64,000 bases of DNA. It comes from Dyella flava (lineage in GTDB: Bacteria > Pseudomonadota > Gammaproteobacteria > Xanthomonadales > Rhodanobacteraceae). Shown here in pieces: positions 63,451 through 64,000 of the stretch. Made by a program: the position numbers and the translations under genes. The stretch's first letter is position 1. Each line of letters begins with the position of its first letter. The notes beneath the pieces were generated by a model. That model did not search any database and was not told the DNA's origin. It worked only from the letters and a program-made list of their open reading frames with translations. The DNA lies in the NCBI RefSeq assembly GCF_016904955.1, contig NZ_JADIKE010000034.1, forward strand, positions 124,001 through 188,000, given 5' to 3'.

Positions 63451-64000
63451 AGTTTCTTTCCATCCGTCAGCGCGTGGTGGAGATGAGTGTGCTGCTGGCC
63501 GATCGCGGCTACTTCGCCGCGACCGGCGGCAACCTCGCCTTGCGTGTCGACGAGGAGCACATGGTGGTGACACCATCGGCCGTCGATTACTACCAGATGG
63601 GGCCGGAGGACATCTGCGTGCTGCGCCTGCACGACCTGGGCAAGGTCGACGGTGAGCGCAAGCCCTCGGTGGAAAGCGGCATGCATGCGCAAGTGCTGCG
63701 CAAGCGCACGGATTGTCTCGCCAGCATCCACACGCACCAGCCGGCGGCAAGCGCGTTGAGCCTGCTGGGTCAGGCGCTGCCCGTACAGGGTGCGGAACAG
63801 CAGGCGCTGCTTGGACCGCAGGTCCTGATCGCCGGCTATGCACCATCGGGCACCAGCTGGCTCTCCAGCAAACTCCGCCGCGTACTGCGCCAGGACGTCA
63901 ACGCCTATCTGTTGCGCACGCACGGCGCGATCTGCTGCGGCAGCAGTCCTGAGCGTGCATTGCAGGCCATCGCTGCGCTGGAAGCACTGGCCGTCACCCA
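63447..64000 (+). CDS. Class II aldolase/adducin family protein, 3' end beyond window
   Basis: 184 residues visible from the ATG at 63447, which overlaps the kinase stop (ATGA); the frame continues off the window. Starts KFLSIRQRVVEMSVLLADRG and contains TGGNLALRV, the catalytic/zinc-side glutamate in PSVESGMHAQVL, and IHTHQPAASAL with two zinc-binding histidines; RTHGAICCG holds a third. These match fuculose-phosphate aldolase and the related MtnB and ribulose-5-phosphate epimerase enzymes. Expected to cleave or epimerise the product of the upstream kinase. Confidence 0.87.
   Translation, partial: MKFLSIRQRVVEMSVLLADRGYFAATGGNLALRVDEEHMVVTPSAVDYYQMGPEDICVLRLHDLGKVDGERKPSVESGMHAQVLRKRTDCLASIHTHQPAASALSLLGQALPVQGAEQQALLGPQVLIAGYAPSGTSWLSSKLRRVLRQDVNAYLLRTHGAICCGSSPERALQAIAALEALAVT

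Overview
The window is a contiguous, gene-dense stretch of a high-G+C gammaproteobacterial chromosome. The core gene content (gltBD, folK/folB/tsaD, rpsU-yqeY-dnaG, an aa3-type cytochrome oxidase operon, a two-domain PutA) and the G/C-rich paired intergenic hairpins suggest the Xanthomonadales, most likely a Rhodanobacteraceae-type organism (Dyella/Rhodanobacter/Luteibacter relatives). That placement is inference; there is no rRNA gene here. I see no rRNA, tRNA, CRISPR array, transposase or prophage gene.

Layout. 1-7030: partial nucleoside-recognition membrane protein and gltD-gltB (glutamate synthase), all leftward, with a promoter carrying a 17-bp palindrome in its spacer. 7302-12604: envC-like activator and carboxy-terminal protease (rightward), a paired-hairpin repeat, and a TonB-dependent receptor behind a Zur-box-like palindrome. 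12745-21593: EcsC protein, pteridine reductase, folB-folK, tsaD, rpsU, yqeY, a DUF1328 protein, dnaG and DedA. Two inverted-repeat elements of one family lie here, each with one end touching a start codon (folB and yqeY). 21847-32791: a heavy-metal RND efflux operon, a Na/Pi cotransporter-PhoU fusion, and mgtA preceded by a proline-rich 83-codon ORF.

33138-38025 is the least ordinary region: five tightly packed, visibly AT-richer leftward genes encoding a cysteine-desulfurase-like enzyme (frameshifted at a G run), a serine O-acetyltransferase, an AlaX-type aminoacyl-tRNA editing protein, an MFS transporter and a divergent cysteine-synthase-fold PLP enzyme. Together they look like a compact pathway making and exporting a beta-substituted alanine-type amino acid, with tRNA editing as self-protection. 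It sits directly behind ctaB of the cytochrome oxidase region.

38297-46401 holds the heme A / aa3 oxidase genes (DUF2244, coxB, ctaD, a small membrane protein, coxC; and SURF1, a thioredoxin-like protein, ctaA, ctaB). No ctaG/Cox11 is present in the block. 46736-48705 is a two-gene unit of an MFS transporter and a PanB paralogue. 49231-55829: putA, another paired-hairpin repeat, a TlpA-like protein, an AraC regulator, and a divergent ArsR regulator/SDR pair with its operator. 56256-64000: a DUF5671 pair, a beta-helix lipoprotein with a diheme cytochrome and an SDR, and a TetR regulator divergent from an FGGY sugar kinase and a class II aldolase (cut by the window end), with a clear TetR-type operator between them.
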